The notes under the pieces: generated by a model | What the model saw: only the letters and a program-made list of their open reading frames with translations | Databases searched by the model: none | Told to the model about the DNA's origin: nothing | Program-made: the position numbers and the translations under genes | In this document: positions 48,108 through 62,375 of the stretch, one piece after another | Numbering within the stretch: position 1 is the stretch's first letter | Layout: the number at the start of each line of letters is the position of its first letter | From: Fratercula arctica | Taxonomy: Eukaryota > Chordata > Aves > Charadriiformes > Alcidae | Reading direction: 5' to 3' | Assembly (NCBI GenBank): GCA_947846985.1 | Contig: CANTUZ010000025.1 | Span: 2,540,100-2,604,099, forward strand | Length of the DNA stretch: 64,000 bases

Positions 48108-50275
48108 GTCATAAAATCATATAGGTTGGAAAGAACCTCTGGAGGTCTCGAATACAACCTCCTGGTCAGAGCAGGTCACTCAGGACCTTGTCTAGTTGAG
48201 TTTTGAATATCTCCAAGGATGGAAATCCCACAACCTCTCTGGGTTCCTGTTCTAGTGTTTGACCACCCTCAAGGGGAAGTTTTTTCTTTATATCTAATCA
48301 GACTTTCTCACTTTCCAACTTGTGACCATTGCCACTTGTCCTTGTGCTGAATGTTTCCTGCCTCCTTTGCCTGATTTCTTGCTCCTAGGGATGCACCGAT
48401 CTTGAGCTTGGAGGAAGTGGTGCTTAAATATTAACCAGCTCTCTTGCACTGCCTTTCCTTCTAGGGCCTTAGCCCATGGGATTCTTCCAAGCAGGTCTTT
48501 GAAGAGGCCAGTCAGCTCTCTTGAAGTTCGAGGTTGTAATTCTACTTTTTGCCCTGCTTCTTCCATGCAGGATCCTGAACTCCACCATCTCATGGTCACT
48601 GCAGCCAAGGCTACCCCCAACCTTCAAATCCCCAACCAGTCCTTCTTTGTTTGTCAGTACAAGGTCCAGCAGAGCACCTCTGCTCGTTGGTTCCTCCACC
48701 ACCTGTGTCAAAAAGTTATCATGAATACACTGGAGGAGCTTCCTGGACTGTGCATGCCTGGCTGTGTAGCCTTCCCAGCAGATATCAGGGTGATTGAAGT
48801 CCCCCGTGAGAACCAAGGGCTGTGATTGTGAGGCTACTTTCAGCTGTCTGTAGAAGGCCTCATCGACTTCCTCTTCCTGATCCGGTGGTCTGTAGTGAAC
48901 ACCCACAGCAGTGTCTCCCATATTAGCCTGCCCCTTAATTCTTACCCATAAGCTCTCAACAGATTCTTCATCCACCCCTAGGCAGAGCTCGCTACATTCC
49001 AGTTGCTCTCTCACGTAGAGAGCAACTCCACCACCCCACCTCGCTGGCCTGTCTTTCCTAAGAAGTACATAGCCATCCATGACAGCATTCCAGTCATGTG
49101 AGCTATCCCACCATGTCTCTGTAATTGCAATGAGATCATGGCTCTGCGACCGCACACAGATCTCTAGTTCTTCCTGTTTATTCCCCATGCTGTGTGCGTT
49201 GATGTACAGGCATTTCAGAGAGGCAGTCGAGTGTGAAGGTTTCCCTGGAGGGGTGCAAGAGGATCCAGCATAGCCATACACACCCTTGAGCTGGTTAGCC
49301 TTCTGGATCTCATCTTGGGAGTCAGCTAAGGAACATTTGTCCCTGCTGTGGCTGGCCTGGCTTACTCCCCAGTTGGCTAAGTTGACTTGAGCATTGCCAC
49401 CCTGGACCCCACCCCCCAAGTCCTTCAGTTTAAAGCCCTCTTCACCAAGTTGGCCAGCCTGCTGCCAAAGATTCCCTTGCCCCTTCTAGACAGGTGGATC
49501 CCATCCCTCTCTAACAGGCTAACCATCAAAGAATGTCCCCTTGTCATAAAAGCCAAACCCCTCACAACGGCACCAGCCATGTAGCCAGGAGTTGATATGC
49601 ATTATCCATCCATTTCTGGCTGCTCCCTTTCCTCTAACTAGTAAAATGGAGGAAAAGATAACTTGAGCACCAATTTTTTTCACTTGCACTCCCAGGGTGT
49701 GCATAGTTTTTTTTAATTATGCCCAGGTTCCAGCTTGCAGCATCATTCATGCCCACATGAAAAAGTAACAATGGGTAGTAGTCCGTGTTCTTAACAAGTT
49801 GTGGCACCCTGGTTTAAGTGGTATCTAACTGTATCTTCCTCTACTATGAGTAATGCTTCACTCCTCCAGACTCTGCCACTAGGCTCAGGGACCTGTGAGG
49901 CTTGAGGACAAGCCTTATCAGTGAAAACTGAAGCAAAAAAAGGCACTGAGTACATCAGTCATTCCTGTGTCCTTTGGCACTAGGTCCCTTGCCCCATTGA
50001 GCAGTGGGCCTCTGTTTTCCTTAGCCTTCTTTTTACTGCCAATGTACCTGTAGAAGCCCTTCTTGTTGCCCTTCATATCCTTCTCTAGTTCCAATTTGAG
50101 CTGAGCTTAGGCTTTCCATACTTCATCCCTGCACTCCTGGGCACTGTCTCTATATTCCTTTCAGGTAGCCCATGTTCTATGTGCTTCCTTTTTGCATTTG
50201 AGCTCAGTCATGTGTTCCCTGTTCATCCATGCTGGCCTTATGCCATGCTTGCTTGACTTCTTCCATGTCATAAAC
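48108..50275 (-). repeat. CR1 copy I, minus: 3' end plus endonuclease, RT deleted
   Basis: 3' UTR at 48,108-48,360, then directly the end of the endonuclease, so the reverse transcriptase is missing. A 316-codon frame (48,469-49,419) holds the endonuclease with CLYINAHSMGNKQEELE, ITETWWD, VHYRPPDQ, LTGDFNHPDICWEG and SDHEMVEF, all catalytic motifs present. 49,400-49,760 resembles CR1 ORF1/5' region. 49,900-50,275 looks like the region between endonuclease and RT of another CR1 subfamily, so two copies may be fused. Confidence 0.82.
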
Positions 50276-51824
<1,549 letters not shown>

Positions 51825-52460
51825 ATGTGAGCCAGAAATGTGCCCTTGTGGCAAAGAGGGCCAATGGTATCCTGGTCTGCCTTAATAGGAGTGTGGCCAG
51901 CAGGTCGAGGGAGGTGATCCTTCCCCTCTATTCAGCACTGGTGAGGCCACACCTGGAGTCCTGTGTCCAGTTCTGGGCTCTCCAGTACAAGAGAGAGATA
52001 GAGCTACTGGAGAGAGTCCAGTGAAGGGTCACAAAGATGATGAAGAGACTGGAGCCTCTCTCCTATGAGGAAAGGCTGAGAGAGCTGGGACTGTTCAGTC
52101 TGGAGAACAGAAGACTCAGAGGGATCTAATCAATGTATATAAATACCTGAAGGGAGGGTGCAAAGATAACGGAGCCAGGCTCTTTTCAGTGGTGCCAGTG
52201 ACAGGGCAAGAGGCAATGGGCACAAGCCGAAACACAGGAGATTCTGTGTGAACATCAGAAAACACTTTTTTACTGTGAGAGTGACTGTGCACTGGAATAA
52301 GTTGCCCAGAGAGGTTGTGGAGTCACCCTCCCTGGAGATATTCAAAAGATGTTTGTAGATAGTCCTTGCCAACCTGCTCTAGGTGGCACTGCTTGAGCAG
52401 GGGGGTTGGACCAGATGACCTCCTGAGGTCCCTTCCAACCTCAGCCATTCTGTGATTCTG
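51825..52460 (+). repeat. CR1 copy K, plus, 3' end
   Basis: RT C-terminal block ([30 protein letters not shown]) with a stop after LLERVQ. Then come the 3' UTR ctgcttgagcaggggggttgg and tail cattctgtgattctg. 5'-truncated. Confidence 0.9.
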
Positions 52461-54576
52461 AGCAGCTGGTGTGTAACAGCTTGTGTGTGCACCAGTCCCA
52501 TATATTGGCCCCATTATATGTGTTTTCATGATACAATATGATCGCATACTATTTTTCCACCTGCCTCCTGTCAATTTCATTGTAACAATGGATGATATTT
52601 TTGTTCAATATCTTATTTTGGTCAATATCTTATTTGGTGTGGTCTGATGTGTTATTTACTGTTGAGTATTCAAACCCTGCTCTAAAAACAAAGTTAGTCC
52701 TTTCCTCATAGGATCTTCTATGACAGTCATCTCTGTATAGGTTCTGAGTACTTTGCAAACATTGGTTTACTTTCTTTTGTTGCATTTTTAATTTAATTTT
52801 TCAGCTACCATTTTTAAGCCTTAGAAAATGTCATTTGACACATTTACATCCAAAGGAGGTCATCAGAATGATTGGAAGTTTAGAAGCACTACAGAGATCT
52901 GTGCTAGAGGTTTGAGTTACTTGAATAACTGATAGTAGTTGTCTTTTACAATGCAACATTTGATGTGGTTTAATACATATTTGATGACAGAACAGCAGTG
53001 AGACTGGGGAGTCTTCAATTTGCTCTAAAATCTGGAGAGAGGGTACTTGAATGGATGTTGTCCCTCCTGCTCATCCCCCTGTTCCTGACCTGACTGTGAT
53101 GCCTTTTACCATAACCACTTTGACTGGTCCATGTCCAGTCTATTTTCTTCCTCATCTCAACATCTTCTGCTAGTTCAGTTCTCTGTGCCTAACTAGGCCC
53201 AGTTTCCTGGCACAGCCATTCCTGTTGCCCTTCCTCCAACTCAAGATTTGTGTGCAGTCACCTTACTCAACTAAACAGAGGTCAGCTATCTCTATGCCCT
53301 CATTCCCTGTTCCTAGTGCACCTCAGTAGGTTTATGTCCACCTCAGTGTTGCCTATCTTACATCCTGTTCCTTGTTCTAACTTCCCCCGCCCCCCCAATT
53401 TCATTTTGCATCCCAACCTTCTGCTTACCTCTCTGGTTTCTCTTGTTCACTAGTTCAGAATCTTCTCTCTGCCTTTTCTTCCATGCTTCCCTGCCCAGCA
53501 CTTTGCCTTAAGCAGTTCTAATTGCCTCTGCTGTCCTCTAGCTTTCTAGTCTCTTTGGCCAGAACATTGCAATCTGAACTCCCTTATACTCATAGGTCCA
53601 ATTTTTACCCGTCCTCCAACTTTTTTCTTTTCTCTAAGTAATTAATCAGGTTCTCTTATTTATGCTTCCTGGTGCCAGCAAGAGGTGGTGGTCATTGAGA
53701 ACTCTTGGCTTTGAAGATCCAATAACTATGGCTTTAGGGAAAACTCTCTTATTCTGCAGCTCTGGCTTGCAATCTGCTCAAACTAGAGAGAATTCATTAG
53801 TATGCAAAGCTCTAGTAAACATTTCATAAACAAATGCAAACTGCAGTTTGGAACAAATTGAGATAGACTTTCAAGGGTTCAGCAGTAGACTTTGACATGT
53901 GGACTACCCCCAATCAAATGTCAGTTCCCTTCCAGAGATGAATTTACCAGAATATAAAACGATCACATAATGTAATTTTTCCTAATCTCACTCTTGGAAA
54001 TGTCTGAATTTTTTTGGTTGAGATATTTTAAAATAATTTCACCTGAATGACATAGTGAGTTTGGAAATTGTACCAACTCTGTTAACAGTTTCACAAAGTT
54101 ATAGTAAATCAAAATGGGACCTTAAAGTGAGAAGTGTTAGTCAGTCTTAATACAGTGTTACCAAATGTATTCATCAGTGATAATTATATTGTAACCATCC
54201 CAGTTTAGTGGAACACCTGTTAATATTTTACTGTTTACAATTTATATGGTTTCATAAATAAGCAGTATAAATAAGCAGTAAGTGCTTATTGTGCCTGCTA
54301 TAGACAGATATGAGATGTAGTACACTTTCCAGGTTACTTGGAAGTCTTTGATCTCCTTGTCTTTTTGGATCATCCTCATGATACTTTAATTTGAGCAGCC
54401 AGATAACTGCACCTTATTTCATAGCTTCAAATATTTTTTTTTTTTCATGGTGATATAGTGTTCTGCTTTGGGGTAGAAATATTTTTATGTCTCCTTTTGA
54501 AACTGAGTTTCAAAAGTTTCATTAACAAGCTAGGAAACGGGTTTCATAATATGATTTGTGTTGTTTGCTTCCCTAG

Positions 54577-54729
<153 letters not shown>

Positions 54730-55021
54730 TAGTGTGGGAGGGAACACCTTTGGCAACAACACTTGTGCTGAAAAGAACACATTTGAGAAACACTCATTCC
54801 ATTCCTCTGTATAAGTGAAGAAACGGAGCAGTCACCAGATTTTTATCTGCAGCCTTAAATTCACTTTTACAGAATTTGTTCTTTTTGAGTCACTAACTTT
54901 AAAAAATATAGTTTTCTGAGTTTAAGATATTCCATATCAACTTGCCACTACCTGTGCTTAAAACAAAGCTAAATTTTAAAATAGAGATATCAGTTTAAAA
55001 TGCCATATAATAGAACATATA

Positions 55022-55554
55022 TGTCCTGGTTTCAGCTGGGATAGAGTTAACTTTCTTACTAGCAGCTGGTATAGTGCTATGTTTTGGATTTAGTATGAGA
55101 ATAATGTTGATAACACACAAATGTTTTTAGTTGTTGCTAAGCAGTCAAGGACTTTTTCAGCTTCCCATAGAAGCTGAGAGGGAGCATAGACAGGACAACT
55201 GACCCAAGCTGGCCAAAGGAATATTCCATACCATAGATGTCATGCTCAGTATATGAATGGGGGTTGGCCAGGGGGCAGGAATCGGCAATTACTGCTCGGG
55301 AACAGGCTGGGCATCGGTCAGCGGGTGGTGAGCAATTGCATTGTGCATCACTTGTTTTGTATATTCTTTTATCATTATTATTGTTATTATTTTCTCTTCC
55401 TTTGCTGTCCTATAAAACTGTTTCTATTTCAACCCATGAATTTTACTTTTTTTCCCCTGATTGTCTCCCCCATCCCACTGGTGGGGGGGCGGGGGGGGGG
55501 AAGTGAGCGAGCGGTTGCATGGTGTTTGGCTGCCTGCTGGGTTAAGCTGCGACA
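55022..55554 (+). mobile_element. Solo ERV-L LTR, sense, perfect 5-bp duplication
   Basis: Starts tgtcctggtttcagctggg and ends taagctgcgaca, with ATATA directly on both sides (55,017-55,021 and 55,555-55,559). The start resembles the U3 start of the ERV-L copies (tgtcctggttcc on their coding strand), so the orientation is sense. It contains a G-run (55,483-55,500). 533 bp. Confidence 0.88.
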
Positions 55555-56078
55555 ATATAGTAGAACCTTGTTATCTAGCAGACTGCTAATCCTTTAGAAT
55601 ATCTATCAAAAATTGCCCCCCTCCATACCCCTCCCTTTTTTTCAGCAAAGATTTGTTTACTGCATCACATTTCTCATTACTGAACTAAAGCTAACTAAAA
55701 TGTAGCTACAATATACAATTAAATCAACAAGTATCTCCTGTTATTATTGTGGTTTTTATTGTTTGCTCACTTGCTCACTCATGAAATTCAGTATTTTGCA
55801 AATGGGTCTCCCAGTAATCAGTGCAAATTAATTAGGTCCTACTGTATTTGTAATCTGGTAAAAGGCACACAGAGGGAAATTATTCCTACAAACCATGCAT
55901 TTTAAAGAAAGCAGTAGCAGGAAAACATTAGAGTACTTGTGCCACAAGGCAAATTCTAAGGGTATGAGTGTAATGGGACCCAAACCCCATTCATATAATT
56001 TCTTGATATAGGGATGCATAATTTTGGCCACTGTATAGATTGTGTCTAATATTCTGTTTATTGCTTATAATTCTGCAG

Positions 56079-56125
56079 GAATCCTTTGCTGAACATTTAG
56101 GCTACTCAAATGGTGTCATCAATGG
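56079..56125 (+). CDS. SMARCA2: SMARCA2 exon q (last exon in window)
   Basis: Acceptor tctgcag, 15 codons plus two bases from ESFAEHLGYSNGVIN to a split Gly codon, donor gtaaat. GYSNGVIN is specific to SMARCA2 (SMARCA4 has GFTGG here). The next exon, expected to start AELYRASGKF, was not found in the remaining 7.9 kb, so this intron runs past the window end. Confidence 0.95.
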
Positions 56126-56844
56126 GTAAATCTTTATCTTCTTCATATATGCTGCAATGAAACTATTGTATCATATCTTGTTTCCAAAACCTATATGTTC
56201 TCAAAAACTAAGCAGTTCCTAAGATAAATCTAATTAGCTATAGAAATAACGTGCTTTAGAATGAACCTAATCAGCTTAAAACTCTTCCCATAGCCCCCAG
56301 CCTAAGGGACTGCTTCTTCCTTCAAGGGATGTTTCCTCTCCAAAATGGCAGTTTAAAGTTGCTTTTATAGCTGGATGGTAATTAGAATCTTCTGGACTCC
56401 AGTCTTGTCCTTGACTGATGGTGAAGCCCTGCTGGGTGACTAATGTCAAAGCAAGAAAGATTTTATCTGATTTAAAGTAGTCTTGTGCTTTGAAGAGAAG
56501 CATTCGGCTAAAGCAGAGAATGGTTAGGAGAATTTTGAAGATGGATTTCCATTATTTTCATTAACATCATACCAAGATATAGGATCCTTTCTTTCACAAA
56601 ACTTCCAGTCCTTGAACAATGACTGAACATGGTAGAAATGATTCCTGGTTCTTCAGAAAGCTTTTATTCCCGTTGTAACAAGAGTCTTTTTTTCTTTTTT
56701 CTTTCCCATCACATAAAGAAGAATTGTGGTGGTCACATGCAGGATTCTTGTTTATTTATTGATAACTGTACACTAGTCCTTGCTAAATTAGGGACAAGAT
56801 TGACACCTTTGCCCAACTTGCAATGGCATGAGACATAATGTCCC

Positions 56845-57110
56845 ATGGAGAAGACAAGGGGTGGCGGGTACAAGTTGCGCTGGGAGAGGTTTCATCTCAA
56901 CATAAGAAAGAAATTTTTTACAGTAAGAACAATCATTCACTGGAACAACCTCTCCAGGGACGTGGTAGAGTTCCCATCACTGGAGGTTTTCAAGATGCGA
57001 TTGGACAGGGCGCTAGATAATCTCATTTAGGCTCCCTTTCCCATGAAAGGTTGGACCAGATGATCTTTTAAGGTCCCTTCCAACCTGGGCTGTTCTATGA
57101 TTCTATGATT
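56845..57110 (+). repeat. CR1 copy L, plus, 3' end
   Basis: Short CR1 3' piece: coding remnant [16 protein letters not shown] and WNNLSRDVVEFPSLEVFK, then ggttggaccagatgatc and tail ttctatgattctatgatt. 5'-truncated. Confidence 0.88.
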
Positions 57111-57732
57111 ATCAAAACTTCCTTACAGAGGTCCCTGATGTTTTCATATCTGTGTTTTATTATTATTTGTTACAGTACCATTTCTCAGTTTTAGTTTATC
57201 TCCTCTTTCTTTTTATTCCCTTTCAAATAAGGGAAATATTAGCAAACATTCTCTAACGTAAAGCATTTAAATTCCTCTGTTACTATGGCTCATTAAAGTA
57301 TTAGGCTAGGAATGATTTCCACTTAGCCTTAATCTACCTCTGATTTTATGGGAGGTATGTTTTATTATTACACTTGCAATTAGATTATTGGCATCTGTCC
57401 ACTCAAATTTTTTGTCAGCAATTTAAATGAACCTTGTCATAACAAAATTTTAAGTTTACTACTAAACTACTACTATTTTACTTTTCAAAAACATTCTGTG
57501 TAACCTTTAACACAATTCTTATAATCCAGCAACATATTATATTTACATAAAATGCTTAAATTGATACTTCAGTGATACTTGTACCCAGTTCTTAATTGTT
57601 CAAAGGCTATGCCAGTAATTTCCATAAAGAACTATTAGACTTGAAAGATCTCTTGGCAGCAAGTCCTGGCTCCTTTGCTTACAGATTCTCTTGACATGTA
57701 CATTTTTGATAAAGACCACGTTAAAAAAGTTT

Positions 57733-59185
57733 AGAATCATAGAATAATTTAGGTTGGAAGAGAACTCCGGAGGTCACCTGGTCTAATCCCTACACAAAGC
57801 AGAATCAAAGAATCGCAGAATCACAGAATGGTTCGGGTTGGAAGGGACCTTAAAGACCATCTAGTTCCAACCCCCCTGCCATGGGCAGGGACACCTCCCA
57901 CTAGACCAGGTTGCTCAAAGCCCCATCCAGCCTGGTCTTGAACACTTCCAGGGATGGGGCATCCACAACTTCCCTGGGCAACCTGTTCCAGTGCCTCACC
58001 ACCCTCACAGTAAAGAATTTCTTCCTGATATCTAATCTAAATCTACCCTCTCTCAACTTGAGGCCATTACCCCGTGTCCTATCATAACACTCCCTCATAA
58101 AGAGTCCTTCCCCATCCTTCCTTTAGGTACTGGAAGGCTGCTATGAGGTCTCCTCGGAGCCTTCTCTTCTCCAGGCTGAACAACCCCCATTCTCTCAGCC
58201 TGTCCTCATAGCAGAGGTGCTCCAGCCCTCTCATCATCTTCGTGGTCCCCCTCTGGACCCACTCCAACAGGTCCATGTCCTTCTTGTGCTGAGGACTCCA
58301 GAGCTGGACGCAGTACTCCAGGTGGGGTCTCACCAGAGCAGAGAAGAGGGGCAGAATCACCTCCCTTGACCTGCTGGCCACGCTTCTTTTGATGCAGCCC
58401 AGGATGCGGTTGGCCTTCTGGGCTGCAAGTGTGCATTGACGGCTCATGTTGAGTTTCTTGTCCACCAGCACCCCCAAGTCCTTCTCCTCAGGGCTGCTCT
58501 CAAGCCATTCTCCGCCCAACCTGTATTTGTGCCTGGGATTGCCATGACCCAGGTGTAGGACCTTGCACTTGGCCTGGTTGAACTTCATGAGGTTCACACA
58601 GGCCCACCTCTCAAGTCTGTCCAGGTCCCTCTGGATGGCATCCCTTCCCTCCAGCGTGTCGACCGTGCCACACAGCTTGGTGTCGTTGGCAAACTTGCTG
58701 AGGGTGCACTCGATCTCACTGTCCATGTCGCCGACAAAGATGTTAAATAGCACTGGTCCCAGTACCAACCCCTGAGGAACGCCACTCTTCACCGGTTTCC
58801 ATAGCAGGTCAGGTTGCTCCAGGACTTGTCCAGTCAAGTCTTGAACACCTCCAACAGATTATACAGATTATACAGTCTCACTAAGCAACCAGTTCTAGCA
58901 TTTGACCACCTTCACGGTAAAAAATATTTTTCCTAATATCTTATCAGAATTTCCCATGTTCCAACTTGTATCCATTGCCTCTTGTCGTATTACTGTGCAG
59001 CTCTGAGAAAAGTCTTCACTGTATCCTCCCATTAGGCTGTTGTAGACAAGCAATAAGGTTTCTCTGAGCCTTCTCTTATCTAGACTGAATAAATACAGCT
59101 CTCTCAACCTTTTCTTCAATGTCATGTGCTCCAGTCCCCTGAGTATCTTGGTGGCCCACCTCTGGACTTGCTCCAGTATGTCACT
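57733..59185 (-). repeat. CR1 copy H, minus, split by CR1 copy G
   Basis: Old CR1: tail and first 75 bp at 57,733-57,808, remainder at 58,805-59,185 (agcaggtcaggttgctccag... to ctccagtatgtcac). The two parts join at the same CR1 position, showing that copy G landed inside it. Confidence 0.85.
57812..58803 (-). repeat. CR1 copy G, minus, inserted in CR1 copy H
   Basis: About 1 kb, younger than its host: tail cacagaatggttcggg, then the C-terminal RT with [28 protein letters not shown] (FADD position reads FAND), [15 protein letters not shown] and [14 protein letters not shown]. It is closely similar to CR1 copy B (13,800-14,730), including the Leu-rich tail. 5'-truncated near 58,803. Confidence 0.9.
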
Positions 59186-59199
59186 ATCAATGCACAGTA

Positions 59200-62100
59200 A
59201 TGATGATGAAAAAAGAGATGGAAAGGATCTTCTCCAACACCCTACAGAAGCAAGAGCCTGAATCCCCACTTGCACAGAAAGACCAACCAGAGTCTGTACT
59301 CATTGGTGTGGCAAATGGAGACTCCCATGATGGCAAAGGCTAGAAGCTTGTGACTTCTGGCAACAGGAGGAAAGTTCCTGCTCCACCTGCAGATGTGCAA
59401 CTACAGAATAGGTGCAGTGTCCTGGTAGCAGATGAGGGACTGGAAGCTCTGTCTGAAGAAACATTGGAGACAGCTGAGACTGAACCACACAGCAGCATCA
59501 GGAGGAAGTGGCAAGTGGTAGTATTGGATGACTCCCTCCTGCGGGGGACAGAAACCCCCATCTACTCTCTGGGGAGGTTTGCTGCTTGCTGGGAGCTCGG
59601 ATCTGGAACTGAGAGACTGTTGATGCTTGTCTGGCCCTCAGATTATTACCCTCTGCTGCTCTTCCACGTGTGCACTGATGATACTGCCAGGGGAAATCTT
59701 TGAGTATATCGAGAATGACTACATGAATCTGGGGATGAGGGTCAAAGGTATGGGGGCCCAGGAGGTTTTCTGCTTGACCCTACTGATGAAGGGGAAGGGC
59801 TTGAGGAGGAGTGGGTGGATCCTGGGGATCAACAACTGGCAGCACAGCTGGTGTTGCTGATAGAGACGTGGCTTTAATGACCATAGGACCTTCTGAGAAT
59901 AAAGGACTGATAGGGAAAGGCAGGATCCACCTGACTAAGTGGGGCAAAAACATCTTTGCCAACTGGCTGGCCAACCTGGTGAGGAGAGCTTTAAACTAGG
60001 AATGACAGGGGATGGAGAGGACAACCCACAGTCAAGTGAGAAAGCGGTGGACTGGCTTGGTAAGCAGAGGGTGCAAGGTGATGTGGACAGGAGAGACCTC
60101 AAAATGAACAAAACAGGACACAAGGGAGCCCACCCCAAGTGTATGCACACAAATAAGGAAGTGCCAGGTGGACAATATTGTGGGGGAAGCTCTCACCCTT
60201 TTCCTGGGAAATCAGCATGACTGCGTGCCTCTCAAGTGCCTGTACACTAATGCATGCAGCATGGGGATCAAACAGGAAGAATTAGAGGTCTGTGTGCTAT
60301 GATCTCATTGAGATCACAGAGATGTGCTGGGATAGCTCACATGACTGGAGTGCTGCCGTAGATGGATACAAGCTCTTTAGGAAGGACAGGCTGGGAAGGC
60401 AAGGAGGGGAAACTGTCCTTTATATGAGACAGCAGCTGGAATGCATGTAGCTCTGCCTAGGGATGGATGATGTACCAGCCAGGAGCTTATGGTTTCGGAG
60501 TGGAGGGCAGACCAATATGGGTGACATTGTGGTGGGCATCTGCTATAGACCACCTGATCAGGAAGAAGAAGATGAGGCCTTCTTCATACAACTGGAAGAA
60601 GCTTCATATTTGCAGGCCCTGGTTCTCATGGGGAACTTTAACCACCCTGATATCTGCTGGAAGGACAAGACAGTAGGGCATAAGCAATCCAGGAGATTTA
60701 TGGAGTATTTTGGTGATCACTTCCTGACACAAGTGATCAAGGGGCCAATGAGGGGAGGCACTCGGCTGGACCTGAATACGTCCAAACAAGGAAGGACCAG
60801 TTGGAGCAGTCTTGACTGTAGTGACCATGAGATGGAGGAGTTCAGGATCCTGAGAGGAGGGAACAAGGCAAATAGCAGGATCATAGCCCTAGACTTCAGG
60901 AAAGCAGACTTTGGCTTTTTCAGGGATCTGCTTGGAAGAATCCCATGAGAGACAGTACTAGAAAGCAGAGGGGGTCCAGGAGAGCTGGCTGATATTCAGG
61001 GATCACCTTCTCCCAGCTCAAGAATGGTCCATCCCAACATGCAGCAAATCAAGCACAGGTGGCAGGAAGTATGGATGCACAAGGAGCTCCTGAGTAAATT
61101 CAAACATAAAATGGAAGCATACAGGAGGTAGAAGCAGGGAAAGGTGACCCAGGAGGAATATAGAGACACCGTCCAAGCATACAGGGAAGATGGCAAAGGA
61201 AAGCCAAAGCCCATCTAGATTTGAATCTGGAGAAGGATGGGAGGGGCAACAAGAAAGGCTTCTGCAGGTATATCAACAGGAAAAGGCTGTTGTCCAGCTG
61301 GAGGCCAGTCACTAGTGGTGTCCCCTAGGGGTCAATACTGAGGCCCATACTGTTTAACCTCTTCTTTTCTGACCTGGATCTTGGGACAGAGTGCACTCTC
61401 AGCAAGTCTGCAGATGATAGAGAATTGGGAGGAGTGGCTGATACACCAGGTGGTTGTGCTGACATTCAGAGGGACCTCAACAAAGGGAAATGCCGTGTCC
61501 TGCACCTGGTATGGAATAAACCTATGCACCAGTACAGGCTGGGGGCTAACCAGCTGGAAAGGAGCTCTGCAGAAAAGGACCTGAGGGTCCTGGTGGACAA
61601 GAATCTGACCATGAGCCCCCAGTGCACCCTCATGGCAAAGAAGGCCAACAACATCCTGGGCTGCATTAGGATAAGCATTGCCAGCAGGTCAAGGGGGGAG
61701 ATCCTTTCACTCTACTCAGCACTGATGAGGCCGCATCTCAAGTACTGTATCCAGTTCTGGGCTCCCCAGTACAAGATAGACATGCGGATACTGGAGTGAG
61801 TCCAGCAAAGGACCACAAAGATGACTAAGGGTTTGGAGTGTCATGGAATAACCAGAATTGCTATTTAAATCAGGTCATAACAGAAGCAGTTTATTACTAT
61901 AGCTATAGGAGAGAACACAGAGCAGCAGCGAGAGACGCTGCTGATATGAACTCTGTGCAAATGGGGCAGTTACAGACTTTATATAACTTTTAGGTTATAC
62001 AACCAGGTTCTTCACCAAAACTGTGTCAGATAAGCAGGATATGGTAAATAACAACAGTGACTGGAATTCTTCAAATAAGGAGGCTCTAGACGGTATATCC

Positions 62101-62375
62101 TTTTACGAATAATTCACTCCTTTGTTAATGAAATCTTGCTGACTGATGAGACCATTAGATGCAAATGTTTCTTAACTAGTGAGGCCTGAAAAGGCCTATG
62201 AGGCATTAACTATTTTGCTTCCACAAGACCATCTGTCATATGAGGAGAGGCTTAGAGCTGGGACTGTTTAGCTTGGAGAAGAGATGTCTATGAGGGGGAT
62301 CTTATCAAAGTGCCTAAATACCTCATAGGAGGAGTAAAGAAGATGGAGTCAGACTGTTCTTAGTGACACCCAGCG
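59200..62375 (+). repeat. CR1 copy M, plus, long copy with ORF1 remnants
   Basis: ORF1 C-terminal esterase-like remnant at 59,350-59,990 (DDSLLRGTETPIYS, DYYPLLLFHVCTDDTARGN). Then endonuclease at 60,230-60,950 (ICYRPPDQE, GNFNHPDICWKD, SDHEMEEF), the endonuclease-RT linker to 61,290, and a large RT deletion near 61,290. The RT C-terminus follows to 61,838, and after an LTR interruption the 3' part at 62,226-62,375. Many stops and frameshifts. Confidence 0.85.
61839..62225 (-). mobile_element. LTR-like insertion (387 bp) in CR1 copy M
   Basis: A non-CR1 block from tgtcatggaataacc to gcttccaca, flanked by CR1 that continues across it (gggtttggag, then ccatctgtcatatgagg). On the minus strand there is AATAAA (gtaataaactgc) before the U5-like end. 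Target duplication is not clear. Class unknown. Confidence 0.7.

Noticed and set aside
61839..62225. Clean target duplication for this LTR-like block
   Set aside because: The flanks ttggag and agacca do not match convincingly, so only the interruption of CR1 supports the insertion.
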